A stretch of 64,000 nucleotides of DNA from Alphaproteobacteria bacterium (GTDB taxonomy: Bacteria > Pseudomonadota > Alphaproteobacteria > Bin95), in NCBI GenBank assembly GCA_022822125.1, contig JAJECF010000037.1, positions 1-64,000 of the forward strand, in the 5' to 3' direction. A model generated the notes under the pieces. It ran no database searches and had not been told where the DNA came from. It saw only the letters and a list, made by a program, of their open reading frames with translations. How positions within the stretch are numbered: the stretch's first letter is position 1; each line of letters begins with the position of its first letter. The translations under genes and the position numbers were made by a program. Positions 21,301 through 27,106 of the stretch are shown here, piece after piece.

Positions 21301-22709
21301 CGTGGCTCGCGCGGTTCGGGCGCGCCGTAGCCGAGCAGCTGGTGGAAAGCGTTTCGGAGCGGTTCGGGGCGCCGCGCCGCGCTGGTTTCGAGGGCCGCTT
21401 CGCCGGGCAGACGCTCGGCGCCAGCGCGCCCGTCGAGAACGACACCGAGGCGCCGGGCGGTATCGGCGTCTGGCCCGAGGAGGAAGAGGAGGACGGGGCG
21501 GCCGGGTCGCGGACGACGACCATGGCGGAAATGCTGATGCAGAGCGACTTCACGCTTACCGGCGCCGGGAACGGGTCGGGTGGCTCCTGGGCGCTGTGGG
21601 CACGGGCCTCGGAGAGGAGCTTCGACGGCGCTGACGGTCCGCTCTCGCTTGACGGAACGGTGACGACGGGGCTGTTCGGGATGGACTTCGCGCGCGAGGG
21701 CTGGATCGCGGGCGCCGCCCTCACGCACAGCAAGGGCGAGGGCGGCTACATGCTGCAGGGCGGCGCGGGCGGCGCCGTCGAGACGGTGCTGACCGCATTC
21801 GCGCCCTATGCGCATGTTCGCATCGACGACAGCCTCACCGCCTGGGGCGTGCTCGGGATCGGCGAGGGGCGGATGACGCTCACCCCGGAGAGCGAGGCCG
21901 GCATGGCGGCGGACCTGGACTGGCGGATGGCGGCGGTAGGTCTCGCCGACGCGCTCGTGCAGACGCCGGTGGGGGGCGGGTTCGGGCTCTCGGCGAAGAT
22001 GGATGCGCTCTGGGCGCATACCGCCTCCGGGGCCGCGCCGGGCCTTGTGGCGGCGCACGCGGGGGTGACGCGCCTCAGGCTCGGGCTGGAGGGAAGCTGG
22101 ACGGTGGCGCTTGAAGGCGGCTCCGGACCGCCGGGATCAAGCCTCACGCCGAAGCTGGAGGTCGGCATGCGTCATGACGGCGGTGACGCCGAGACGGGCT
22201 TCGGGGTCGAACTCGGCGGCGGCCTTGCCTGGGTGGATCCGCGGCTCGGGCTCAATCTCGACCTCTCGGGCCGCACACTGGTCGCGCATGGCGATGACAA
22301 GCTGAGGGACCGGGGCTTCACCGCTTCGCTCGCCTTCGATCCCGATCCGGCGAGCGCGCGCGGCCTGTCGCTCTCGCTGAGCCAGGACTGGGGCGGGTCG
22401 GCGACGGGCGGGCTGGATGCGCTGTTCACGACCGACCCGCTCGGTGAGCGCAGCGGCGGCGGAGAGGAGGAGAGCCGCTGGCAGGTGGAGGCTGCGTACG
22501 GGTTCCGGGCGCTCGGCGGGCGCTTCACCGGCAGTCCGCATGTGGGCTTCGGTCTCGCCACCGGCGCGCGCGACTACACGCTCGGCTGGCGGCTCTCCCC
22601 CGCCGGCAATGCGCTCGACTTCTCCCTCGGCCTGAAAGCGACAAGGCGGGAAAGCAACAGCGCACCGCCCGAGCACCGGCTCGGGGCCGAGGTCAATATC
22701 CGGTGGTGA
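6360..22709 (+). CDS. Giant Calx-beta repeat autotransporter with N-terminal HEASH motif
   Basis: This gene encodes 5449 residues. A hydrophobic stretch at residues 24-45 is a likely signal sequence. Residues about 60-300 contain HEASH at 193-197 followed by LDPRY, which resembles a zinc-metallopeptidase site. From about residue 390 to 4640 it is a long array of Calx-beta-like modules of roughly 100-130 residues, recognisable by repeated ITDDD-type ends and TLTL-x-LG strands. A helical, Ala/Trp-rich segment (about 4640-4860) and one more Calx-beta module follow, then a MPEAWLARFGR motif near 4978 and a C-terminal beta-barrel of about 390 residues ending in W, the autotransporter pattern. The start is a GTG with GGGAGGA upstream, 3 bp after the adaptor stop. 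It is probably an outer-membrane adhesin or Ca2+-binding surface protein. Exporter coupling and the peptidase role are inference. Confidence 0.88.
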   Translation: MGRGPERGAAPGRRFSGSRIGFDPLAPIRVAAALLMTCMALWFAPAVGSGNTAISTLGLFSHNLIRSSDPSLCTVAAATPNQGAKDMYPGGSRESQTAWLFTASCDTGSNSFEIHVGAGFATQQQAMAEAKRFGEAIGRLPKVLRDGLRVIKVHATSIGAWRARPSEGLILAYAADLRITAVGSSPIEELLVHEASHVALDPRYRASAGWLAAQRADGDFISGYAAQNPGREDLAESFLAYLAARFRPARILQSTERRVFEVMPNRVAFFDSVLSAADMQPFAMASPRMAGLVVYDTSLNVNAGSDVAYDIRLMSPPGSNVTVTPASGDSSKVTVSGPVTFTPGNWHIPQRLTVTGVGEGMATVSHAIASSDSNYNGLMNLPPVSVMVKAEGALAAINLSVEEASATVTEGGTAKIFISREGSALTEGLTLTLPPLAASGRGVTVDDFKATGSVSWVGDPLPQIQAIYDARSNLHDFELVDDEEDEPVETMTVGFAGRDFPDGTQPGSTVALTVIDNDPTRVILSGTGDVIEGRTKPLTLALGRALVAGEVLPVPLTFGGAASRGGDYTLACDAATNVTCSGLDSGSATVTFTGPSAKAVTLTLTAAADNADEGTGETVQIGLGTLDDNSGTGLDGGAIGIDRLPEFRILETSAKPTVALSVDREAANEGQTVIVTATLSGTIGQDVTVPLTASDVDADESDYTLLANSITIPAGEVEGTVQLALADDAVDEPPETLTLTLGALPSAVERGTAASSKTDIRILDNDPTTVTLSGSFADINEGDTKDITISLGRALVDGEMLTASLTKQNSGGAKFGSNKDFTLACESPAPTGIACPASIDKFSNSQPLKITFEGPSDRSVTLTLTALTDSDNSADPLDLGLGPLDRHSGAGLGGGARDVDRLEEFDIQEAGTAASKTAALSIRLSDPLRGSGKDRAWLTEGEMATLIITLSTAHDADVAFTFISTSSGGSNDVSGSDYTINPASVTIQAGNTEGSTVLSATDDSDVEGSELGTLNLVAPNPYTIKSDRGSVDYVILDNDFTALPEIEISPWLPVTEGSRAGFTVSADRAVEADLTVHLSVADAEGSDFVASGNEGAKSVTIQKDKKSAVFTVDTEADGVDEPDGEITVTVSADTGDPAAYTVATASSATVEVEDDDEAGNAVNLSVGSGGAIAEGGSALTITATLARANATGGALSIPVEVRATGTTAQPGDYTLGGAISIADGATTGTTSFAVTEDADDEPVETAVVELGSSLPDGVTKGSTDHVTVTISDNDPTTVTLSAARPAITESGSGNRTDVTVALGRELVAGESVTVPLTVTGAAVATHYTLGLKSGATLNTGVSLLTVSPHSQQDPAVVLAGAGARTATLELVAADNNDMTARTVSLAWGVDARAPAPSQGSTGLGGGIELAGSPATVAIADDDSGDPEVSIARKSAAVLAEGETVTFTVSLGHVRATALDVTVSVTQDGDFAASGQAVQRSVTVPAGALSAELTVATQNDMVDEADGSITATVEAGTGYTVSSSAGSATAKVNDNDGGPTVSIAAPSSAGVVEGGAGVLNFMVSANPPPATALTVNVALASEGAAAGASGAATVTVPTSGSAPYAVTVTDDSDDEPDGAVTAVISTGSGYRVARAPGHGARVTVADDDPTLVTLARAAGTVTEGGTKTLTLTLGRGLVKGETLTVPLTFGGTATRGSDYTMNGSPAAGVAYNNLNDGSATVAFEGPETGSTAAMATIVLTAAADGMAESTPETVAIGLGALTHTGLGGGAVGTDDLAEFSIEDQPTDGVTISPTSFALTELGAADAVEKTWMVVLDTDPGADVTVTATVPAANRSHVQVKAGGASFANMATLTFTEGGDGSGTGVGNGNWAVEQTVTVKALNDADAVNVPSFNIAHTAIAARNTAPYHGIAIDPVAVTVTDAGNGVSVSETMLSVRDSDETATYKVVLKSEPSGNVTITATSSVAARAEVDTNAGMAGNQSTLVFTSTDWLTPQTVTVTGKGAGGATINHAVSATADPTSYPTGLSIPSVSVTVTADARPAVDLSIDDSGVREGASTDVTVTLTGGRLATDVSIPVAVTGADAADYSFAGSVAIVAGASSGSAVLSITDDAADEPNEELALAFGALPEEVQAGTVTSVGVVIIDGDATEVTLARKADETGAIAEKGGTAEFTVTLGRSLIAGETVTAPLALSGSGITAGDYTVRLKAGETLNGGVTLLTADPHSAAAPAVRFAGTGADVSTSSVGAATLELVADDDNLDEGASETVTLALGAVTASLDRASGTGGEGVTGTGTFDVAITDDDGMPTALTLTVDADTGTQNTQTSLAEGGGAKTVRVTATLSGSSTFTEDKTVSVEVGKADDSATEGADYAEVATKEITIAAGSSSGHVDFTLTPTDDDIDEGASESIGVEGTLTGVAITGASIGITDDDTRGVTVSAPPAGLTVLEADNPATNTTREDQATYTVALTSEPTASVTVNVAVPDGAPFTVSPASLTFTPSGNGIWSTAQVVTVTAVDDSIDNTGGERSAVISHEVDADGTDYEDETASGVTVTVTDDDAAPTALTLTVDADTGTPSTQTSISEGGGAKTVRVTATLDGSTTFATDKTVTVEVGKSSDGAAEGTDYAMVATQTITLKAGASSGYKDFTLTPTDDAVDEANETISLDGTLAGVTVADAEITLTDDDDAPGGIALSVDTDSVTADSQTEVGEAAGATTVTVTATVTGSTTYSGAQTVVVNVSGGTATVTDDFAPVTGFSITIPAGTASARGTFTLTPVADAIDENDETVDVTGAVSGDGAPSVTGATITIKDDDEKGVTVSAASAGLTIRETDDAGTSGMTENVGTYTVVLTSEPTDDVVIDVSVPAGAPFTVNPTSLTFTPSGNGIWSTEQTVTVTAVNDSIDNVGGERTAEISHTLTAGSSDYQGVSVPGVDVTVTDDDGAPGGIALSVDTDSNEDGNQTEVGEAAGATTVAVTATVTGGTTYSGAQTVAVSVSGNTATVTDDFAPVPGFNITIPAGTASARGTFTLTPVADAIDEKDETVDVTGAVSGDGAPAVTGAAITIKDDDEKGVTVSAASGGLTVLEADNPATNTTREDQATYTVVLTSEPTANVIVNVTVPEGAPFTVSPTSLTFTPSGNGIWSTAQVVTVTALDDSIDNAGGGRSASITHSLTAGTSDYGGVTADGVSVTVSDDDAPPTGITLTTDTPTIAENAATKTVKVTATVNGTTTYATDKTVGVTVGDKDDSATSGDDYAAVAAFDIIIAAGKMSGEKTFSLDPTDDALDEVEESISVKGASGTLTITGASIKLTDDDVPELSITAGSAVDEGTAAAFTVNASPVPAEDLAVNVDVTTSAGFAVTNTTGDQSFTFSAGGASQTYTVATRPDTTDEADGQVEVTLEDGDDYTVHASNNAASVAVNDDDPTTVTLARAGSGGIAEDGGAEDITITLGRELVAGESVTVPLEVSGATAATHYTIGLKGNGGAGVTIDTGNPHSAGNPAVILAGAGAQVATLTLTAVDTSDTDRRTVTIAFGTNNRAPSHTGLSGGIDTTGSAAIAIIDDDATIAVAAASAAEGSAVVFNVTLPEAAPAGGVTIDYSTTDGRGNGNDESYQVATSADYVAAAKNASITIAQGDRTGAISIDTTDDGTYEGDHHFTLTLDNTNHFNIDSEANSATGTITDAADTPSFEFSATSSTVAENVGTLSLTVGKTGATLVPATVTYKTTDGTAAGGSDFTAIAATDLTFAANEASKTVTVTVIDDSNDESSEAFSVDLAAKSHAGLGGDASHAVTVTDNDPTPVTLSATGTAIAEDGGVKTITVTLGRALTGSETLSAPLTFGGDATFGTDYTLAGPETAPTGVTFSNLASTDLAKNPPTVAFFGVEGAARRATLTLTASDDAIDEGASESVELGLGTLTAANLDGGASRSGAPGFTITDDDAAPSGITLTTDTPTIAEDAATKMVTVTATVNNGGAYTTDTTVAVEVGASGDSASEGVDYADVAGFDITITAGAMSAQGSFSLDPTDDSLDEDDETISVKGTSGGLGITGASIGLTDNDNAPVLSIDAPSVAEGASGSGATLRFTVTLTPASGKEVTVAWAEAAGGTATPGTDYTALTGGTLTFAAGDTTRHIDIAVTGDDIDEESETVRVRLSSPSNATLAGGNASLDGTGTIGNDDQAGVTVTGNALGGGALIVGKEEETVIRVSLASEPVADVTVRLTSEQPSIADLSASPRGPSVDLTFTPTNWSMPQAVTVHGKEDGMVVITTTVTSTDPQYRKADVALPRLETRVAAIPSIIITADAAMIREGEPARFTLTADRAPAADLPVRINVGYGCCLGNGRVLAEGQEGARTVIVPQNETTVPFEVETVDDDVRQLNEILEAKVLPGAGYRPGGGNRAFVRVSDNDPLPDPGIRVSIAAPASVMEGGALPFTLTASKAPERDLPVSLNLYAHSIFAYVPGPAVRTVRHDPEEERREIEVILPAGQTGKMFEVTLPDDNARQGHGTMVAYVSFSPDNGYRRADHPDNRAEIALIDDETRAGESAISVADAEVREGPGAALEFVATLARRPGANGQVRAFWRLRDGTATAGEDYQDIAGMVRFQPGETEFRVHIQVFEDAKDEGDETLVFELYNATPGGWIERGEAVGTIRDALSASASAADQAQQAETGPQATACIPASVLADVGDYVEEVQHGGAHVARWQRVLDAFAGTPGGMTAAGAREMAAQYSASRWDPVAAALGCMETAASWWGALSVEARVRALFGTGLGAEEQAGRKAAAASRYTSLDPGTRALAAGAAVGLIGAGAHESLAAWWDGLGCGARRVAVGAGNVADAASPWCRAWSALDGTHRPEALRIGRALFGAGLPATLSNDVEEAGLLNVADAQAVEGPGAALSFAVRLTGAPDARTQEVTVAYATRDGTATAGADYEAVAGRLVFAPGETEKTVAVAVHDDGHDEGEETMTLVLSDPEGATLGRAVGVGAIVNTDAMPEAWLARFGRAVAEQLVESVSERFGAPRRAGFEGRFAGQTLGASAPVENDTEAPGGIGVWPEEEEEDGAAGSRTTTMAEMLMQSDFTLTGAGNGSGGSWALWARASERSFDGADGPLSLDGTVTTGLFGMDFAREGWIAGAALTHSKGEGGYMLQGGAGGAVETVLTAFAPYAHVRIDDSLTAWGVLGIGEGRMTLTPESEAGMAADLDWRMAAVGLADALVQTPVGGGFGLSAKMDALWAHTASGAAPGLVAAHAGVTRLRLGLEGSWTVALEGGSGPPGSSLTPKLEVGMRHDGGDAETGFGVELGGGLAWVDPRLGLNLDLSGRTLVAHGDDKLRDRGFTASLAFDPDPASARGLSLSLSQDWGGSATGGLDALFTTDPLGERSGGGEEESRWQVEAAYGFRALGGRFTGSPHVGFGLATGARDYTLGWRLSPAGNALDFSLGLKATRRESNSAPPEHRLGAEVNIRW
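14406..15929 (+). repeat. Tandem 762-bp duplication inside the Calx-beta gene
   Basis: Bases 14406-15167 and 15168-15929 are direct, adjacent, highly similar copies (254 codons each) covering two Calx-beta modules. Both open with GCCCCGGGCGGCATTGCGCT and share long identical runs, for example the stretch coding FTPSGNGIWST at 14981 and 15743. A related copy of that stretch lies at 13841, a multiple of about 380 bp away, showing a module period near 127 residues. The similarity at DNA level suggests recent duplication or ongoing gene conversion. Confidence 0.85.
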
Positions 22710-23910
22710 CTGTCTCGCAGGCGCCAACCGTGCCCCGGCCGCCTCCTTCGGGCCGGGCCGTCGGCTGCATGGCGATGATGGCGCCGATGGCCTGCCCGAC
22801 GCGTTCGGCGGCGGCCTCGATCTCGCGGTCCCCGACATGGGCGTAGCGCATGGTCATGGCGACATTGCTGTGCCCGAGCAGGCGGGCCACGACGGGCAGC
22901 GGCACGCCGTTCATCGCCGCCTGGCTGGCTACCGTGTGACGGAGGTCGTGCAGGCGCACATCCTCAATGCCTGCCTTGCGGCGCGCCCGGTACCAGAGGG
23001 GAACGCCCCGGCACTGAGGCCGGGACGGGTCCCTGACGGACGGGAAGACCCAGGGGCCGTCCCCCTCCGCCATGCGCCGCCCGACGATCTCCCGGGCGGG
23101 TCCGTTCAGCAGCACCGTTCTCGGTCCCGTCTTGCTGTCGGCAAGTTCGATCCGGTCGCCTTTCACTTCCTCCCGGCGAAGACGCACGATCTCGCCCTTG
23201 CGGCAGCCGGTGAGCAGCAGCAGGCGGATCGTGTCGGCCTGCTGTGCCTCGGACGCGGATCCATTGGCGTAACCGTCGAGGACCCGATGGAGGCGGGCGA
23301 TCTCCTCGCGGGACAGGAAGCGCGTCATCTTCCGGCCGGGATTGCGCCTTATGCCTCTCGTCGGGTTGGTCCCGACATGCCCGAGCGCACGCGCATGGTT
23401 GAGGATGTTGCCGAGCAGGTTGAGGGCTGCATTGGCCGCCCCCGGCGCTGTCCGGCTGCGGCCCTCGAACCAGCGAATGACCGAGCGACGTCCGATCCGG
23501 TCAACACGCCGGGTCCCGAAGGCCGGGAGCAATTGTCGTTCCAGGATGCCGTCGAGGTTCCTTTGCGTGGAGGGCTTGCAGCGCACGAAGCGATCCGTCC
23601 TCCACGGGCCGGCGACGAAATCCCTGAACAGCGGCGCCGGCGCGCGGGACCCGTCGACCGCGCCCGTGTCCGCCGCTACGCTCTCCATGCAGGCGCGGCG
23701 CACCTCTGCGACGCGGCGCAGCGCCGCCGGGCCGAAGGACTGCTTTCGCACCCCGGCATCGGTCTTGCGGTGGTAGACGAGTGTCCGGCTGCCCGAAGGG
23801 CGGACGCGCACGCCGAGCCCCGCGACCTGCGTGTCCCATACCGTATATTCGCGCTTGCCGGGCCTGAGCCGTGCAATGCCGGCGTCGGTCAGCTTTTTGC
23901 GTTCCGGCAT
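22693..23910 (-). CDS. Tyrosine recombinase (phage-type integrase), downstream copy
   Basis: This 405-residue protein has an N-terminal arm-binding region like P4-type integrases (LTDAGIARLRPG, GLGVRVRPSGSRTLVY), a core-binding domain, and a catalytic domain with the first arginine in LLLTGCRKGEIV (about residue 236), HxxR in LHDLRHT (about 321), a histidine in LLGHSN and the nucleophile tyrosine in RYAHV (about 353). All expected catalytic residues are present. Its start lies 3 bp after the stop of a second integrase on the same strand, so both are likely co-transcribed. Its 3' end overlaps the last 17 bp of the convergent Calx-beta gene. No excisionase or cargo gene is adjacent. Confidence 0.93.
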   Translation of the reverse strand: MPERKKLTDAGIARLRPGKREYTVWDTQVAGLGVRVRPSGSRTLVYHRKTDAGVRKQSFGPAALRRVAEVRRACMESVAADTGAVDGSRAPAPLFRDFVAGPWRTDRFVRCKPSTQRNLDGILERQLLPAFGTRRVDRIGRRSVIRWFEGRSRTAPGAANAALNLLGNILNHARALGHVGTNPTRGIRRNPGRKMTRFLSREEIARLHRVLDGYANGSASEAQQADTIRLLLLTGCRKGEIVRLRREEVKGDRIELADSKTGPRTVLLNGPAREIVGRRMAEGDGPWVFPSVRDPSRPQCRGVPLWYRARRKAGIEDVRLHDLRHTVASQAAMNGVPLPVVARLLGHSNVAMTMRYAHVGDREIEAAAERVGQAIGAIIAMQPTARPEGGGRGTVGACETVTTGY

Positions 23911-23913
23911 CGC

Positions 23914-25032
23914 TCAGCTCCCGAGAATGCCAGCCAGGGCGTCGGCAGCCTTCCGGACCGACCGGTCGGAAAGGTGGGCGTATTTGAGCGTCGTCTGCGC
24001 ATTGCTGTGCCCGAGCAACCGCGCGGTGATCGTGACGCTCTCGCCGCCCATGATGGCGATGCTGGCGTATGTGTGACGGCAGTCGTGAAGCCTGACATCT
24101 GCGATTCCCGCCTCCTGCCGGACCCGGCCCCAGAACTTGTCGAAGACGGCCGAAGTCGAGGGACCCCGCCGTCGCGGCGAGGGAAAGACCCACTTGCCCT
24201 CGCGCGGAAGCCGGTCCAGCACGGCGCACGCGGGCGAGGACAGCCAGACCGTCCGGGGACCGGCCTTGCTGTCGCGCAGGAACAGCCGCCTTTCCCGGTA
24301 GTCCGACCATTGCAGCGTCCTGATCTCGCTCTTGCGGCAGCCGGTCAGCAGCAGCAGGCGCACGAACGCCGCCTTGCGGGGATGCCGTGTCTGGTGACGG
24401 TTCAGTACCTGCGCCAGCGCGCGAAGCTCCGGCTCCGAAAGGAACCGCTCCCTGCCCTTGCGCCGGTAGCGGCGGATGCCGGCGCAGGGATTGCTGCCCT
24501 CCGGGCGGTAGCCGTAAATCTCCGCCTGGCGCATGATGACCGAGAGGATCGGCGCCGATCGATCCGCAGCCACCGGCGTTGCATGCAGCGAGGCGAACCA
24601 GCGCTGCACATCCTCCTTCGCGATATCGGCGATGTTCACCCCGGCGAACCGGGGCAGGATCGTGCTGTGCAGATAGTCCCTGTTGACCTTAAGGGTGCCG
24701 GCCTTCCAGTGCCGTCCGTAGCGGGAGAAGACCTCCTCCGCCACGACCTCGAAGAGCCTCTCTTCCGGCAGGACGGGTGCCTCGTCGCCCCGGAGCGCGG
24801 CAAGAAGCTCCGTTGCCCGCCGGCGGGCCTCGTCGAGGTCCATGCAGGCGGCGTCGCCGATCGTCTTCCAGACCCGGCGGGCCTCATGCTGGTTGTGGAT
24901 GAAGTATCGCTTCGCCCCCGAGGGCAGAACGCGAACGCCAAAGCCCTTCAGATCCCTGTCGCGAACGTCGTAAGGAGATTTGCGGGATCCAAGGCCCTTG
25001 ATCCGGCTCTCGGTGAGGCGGACGGTTGACAT
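23914..25032 (-). CDS. Tyrosine recombinase (phage-type integrase), upstream copy
   Basis: This 372-residue protein has the same layout as its downstream neighbour: arm-binding region (LTESRIKGLG, GFGVRVLPSGAKRYF), core-binding domain, and catalytic motifs LLLTGCRKSEIR, LHDCRHTYAS, LLGHSN and a tyrosine in KYAHL. It is a diverged paralogue, not an identical copy. The ATG is preceded by GGAGGA 7 nt upstream. A small hairpin (CCTGCA/TGCAGG, 25043-25060) abuts this ribosome binding site and may partly mask it. The catalytic residues look intact. Confidence 0.93.
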   Translation of the reverse strand: MSTVRLTESRIKGLGSRKSPYDVRDRDLKGFGVRVLPSGAKRYFIHNQHEARRVWKTIGDAACMDLDEARRRATELLAALRGDEAPVLPEERLFEVVAEEVFSRYGRHWKAGTLKVNRDYLHSTILPRFAGVNIADIAKEDVQRWFASLHATPVAADRSAPILSVIMRQAEIYGYRPEGSNPCAGIRRYRRKGRERFLSEPELRALAQVLNRHQTRHPRKAAFVRLLLLTGCRKSEIRTLQWSDYRERRLFLRDSKAGPRTVWLSSPACAVLDRLPREGKWVFPSPRRRGPSTSAVFDKFWGRVRQEAGIADVRLHDCRHTYASIAIMGGESVTITARLLGHSNAQTTLKYAHLSDRSVRKAADALAGILGS

Positions 25033-25410
25033 GCATATTCCTCCTGCATCCTGTTGCAGGCGGGGGAAAATGCCGTCGCAGTTGCACCCCCGACCCGCTG
25101 TTGCACGAGGAAAAACAGACGCGTTATCAATGTCTTAGCACCGAAGGTGCGGCACGATGGCGTCGCCGCCTGTCTCGACCAGGTAGCCGGAACCCATGCG
25201 CTTCAGAGAAGGCGCGGGCGTGCCAGTGCCGAGCAGTGTAAGGCGCATGGCGTCAGGCTCCCATTCTCCCGGCGAAAATGCGCAGGCGTCGGATGGCGGA
25301 AAACCCCGGCAATCCTATACCGGATGACCTGCCGAAGCCATGACCGGCCACATCCGGCTGTTCGCAGCGCAGGGGGCGGGCCAGGGAGCCCGGCAGACCG
25401 AAAGCATGTC
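25033..25410. other. Intergenic region upstream of the integrase pair
   Basis: No gene is supported here. It holds the integrase leader hairpin at 25043-25060 and a short perfect hairpin at 25138-25150 (GCACC-GAA-GGTGC). No tRNA or clear attachment-site duplication is visible within the window, although this is where an integrase attachment site might be expected. Confidence 0.4.
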
Positions 25411-25597
25411 ATACCAGCGGTTGTTGATCGGAACCGATGGCGCGGCACCTCCCTGCCGTAGCTCCGATCCTTTGCTCATCCCGAGTAGCGGCGTCAGCCG
25501 CGTATCGAAGGATGAGGAGAGGCGCCGGGCGGATCGACGCAAAAAGGGGAAAACGGGCGGCATTTGCCCGTGAGTTTCAACCCGGTGCCGTTGGTAT
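25411..25597 (+). repeat. Dispersed ATACCARCGGY-ended repeat, copy A
   Basis: This 187-bp element starts ATACCAGCGG and ends CCGTTGGTAT, which are imperfect inverted termini. Its left part carries GATCGGAACCGATG and its right part the shared GGCGGCATTTGCCCGTGAG segment found in other copies. The interior contains only one arm of the GAGTAGCGGCG...CGCGTATCGA palindrome. It lies between the integrase leader and dinB. It has no coding capacity, so if mobile it would need a transposase in trans. Confidence 0.8.
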
Positions 25598-25631
25598 CAC
25601 TCTGCTGCCGGTGAGGCCCGGCGCGCCGGTG

Positions 25632-26801
25632 TCAGCGGGCGCCGGCGAAGAGTTCCGGCGGGTCGGCCGTATCGGCCGGCGCCAGGTCGGCGGCGGCCAG
25701 GCCGACCAGGCGGAAAGCGCGGCCGTCCGCCTCCGGCCCAAGAAGCCGCTCCGCCTCCTGCAGCAGGCGGTCGGTGCGCTGCGTGGTGAAGGCGAGCGCA
25801 TGGCTGCGGGTTTGCGTGCGGAAGTCGGCCGTCTTGAGTTTCAGCACCACGGAGCCCGCGGCGAGACCGGCCGCATCCAGACGGGCTGCGACGGTCCGGG
25901 CAAGCGGGGGCAGGGCGCGGGCGATGTCGTCATAATTGCTGCGATCGTTCTCGAAGGTGGTTTCGGCCGAAATGCTGCGGGTCTCGCTTACCGGCTGGAC
26001 GGGCCGGTCGTCGCGACCGTGGGCGAAGGCGTGGAGACGGCGTCCGAAGGCGCCGAACCGGGCCGTCATTTCCGCCTCCGTCCAGCGGCGCAGATCCGCG
26101 ACGGTGAGCGCGCCCTCGGCCCGGAGCCGGCGGGCCATGGCGGCGCCCACGCCCGGAATGATCGAGATCGGCTTGCCGGCCAGGAACGCCGGCGCTTCCT
26201 CCGGGCCGATCGCCGCAAAGCCGCGCGGCTTGTCGAGGTCCGAGGCGATCTTGGCGAGGAACTTGTTTGCGGCGAGCCCGACCGAGACCGTGATGCCGAC
26301 CTCCTCCTCGATCCGCCGGACAAGGCGGACCGCGGCCGCGGCCGGCAGGTCGTGCGCCCCGAGGTCCAGAAACGCTTCGTCGATGGAGACGGGCTCGACC
26401 AGGGGCGTTGCCTCGCGCATCAGGCTGCGGACCTCGCGGCCGACCTTGCGGTATTTCGCCATGTCCGGGCGCAGCACCACGGCATGCGGGCAGGCTTCGA
26501 GCGCCTTGTACATGGCCATGGCGGAGCGCACGCCGAAACGCCGCGCCACATAGCAGGCCGCCGCGACGACGCCGCGCCGGCCGCCGCCGATCACGACCGG
26601 GCGGTCGGCAAGGGCCGGGTCGTCCCGTTTTTCGATGGCGGCGTAGAACGCGTCGCAGTCGAGATGCGCGATGCCGACGCGGGCGATCTCCGGATGCGCA
26701 GCGAAGCGGGGGGAACGGCAGCGCGGGCAACGCGGCGGAACGGGAGCGGCGGCGGGACGGCCGCAATTCCGGCAAACGGCCGCAACCTCGCCGGCTTCCA
26801 T
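25632..26801 (-). CDS. dinB: DNA polymerase IV (Y-family)
   Basis: This 389-residue translesion polymerase has the Y-family motifs HLDCDAFYAAIE (about residues 47-58) and SIDEAFLDL, which supply the catalytic acids, followed by ANKFLAKIASD and the helix-hairpin-helix segment SIIPGVGAAMARRL, then a little-finger domain. An N-terminal extension carries two CxxC pairs (residues 10/13 and 25/28), a zinc-ribbon-like element I associate with alphaproteobacterial DinB proteins. No LexA box of the GTTC-N7-GTTC type is visible directly upstream, unlike the imuA operon in this window. It is divergent from nothing and sits alone between repeat copy A and rpmG. Confidence 0.93.
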   Translation of the reverse strand: MEAGEVAAVCRNCGRPAAAPVPPRCPRCRSPRFAAHPEIARVGIAHLDCDAFYAAIEKRDDPALADRPVVIGGGRRGVVAAACYVARRFGVRSAMAMYKALEACPHAVVLRPDMAKYRKVGREVRSLMREATPLVEPVSIDEAFLDLGAHDLPAAAAVRLVRRIEEEVGITVSVGLAANKFLAKIASDLDKPRGFAAIGPEEAPAFLAGKPISIIPGVGAAMARRLRAEGALTVADLRRWTEAEMTARFGAFGRRLHAFAHGRDDRPVQPVSETRSISAETTFENDRSNYDDIARALPPLARTVAARLDAAGLAAGSVVLKLKTADFRTQTRSHALAFTTQRTDRLLQEAERLLGPEADGRAFRLVGLAAADLAPADTADPPELFAGAR

Positions 26802-26856
26802 GAAATCCCGTCCGATAGGCGGCCCGCGCGCGCGGCAGGCGAAGCGGCTGGCGCCG

Positions 26857-27024
26857 CTATTTCATCTTCTGTTCCTTGAAGACGACATGCTTGCGCGCGA
26901 TGGGGTCGAATTTGCGGATTTCGAGCTTCTCGGTCTTGGTCCGCGGGTTCTTCTTGGTGACGTAGAAATAGCCCGTGTCGGCCGAACTGACGAGCTTCAC
27001 CATGACGGTTGCGGGCTTGGCCAT
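26857..27024 (-). CDS. rpmG: 50S ribosomal protein L33
   Basis: A 55-residue protein starting [20 protein letters not shown] and ending FKEQKMK. It contains the [19 protein letters not shown] core of L33 and has the usual length. It lacks the CxxC zinc-binding pairs, so it is the cysteine-free form. It is a large-subunit protein near the E site. It lies between dinB and the RND genes on the same strand, with no sign of coupling to either. Confidence 0.96.
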   Translation of the reverse strand: MAKPATVMVKLVSSADTGYFYVTKKNPRTKTEKLEIRKFDPIARKHVVFKEQKMK

Positions 27025-27106
27025 CGCATGCGCCTCCGATGCAATAGTGGAACAGCCGGAAACTAGGTTCCCGCCCGCCCGGTGTCAAACCGCTTGCGGC
27101 CGCCGC

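Noticed and set aside
10113..22058. A 3981-residue open frame on the minus strand opposite the Calx-beta gene
   Set aside because: It mirrors the repetitive, GC-rich sense gene, has Arg/His/Gly-rich composition without domains, and the plus-strand protein has clear Calx-beta and barrel structure.
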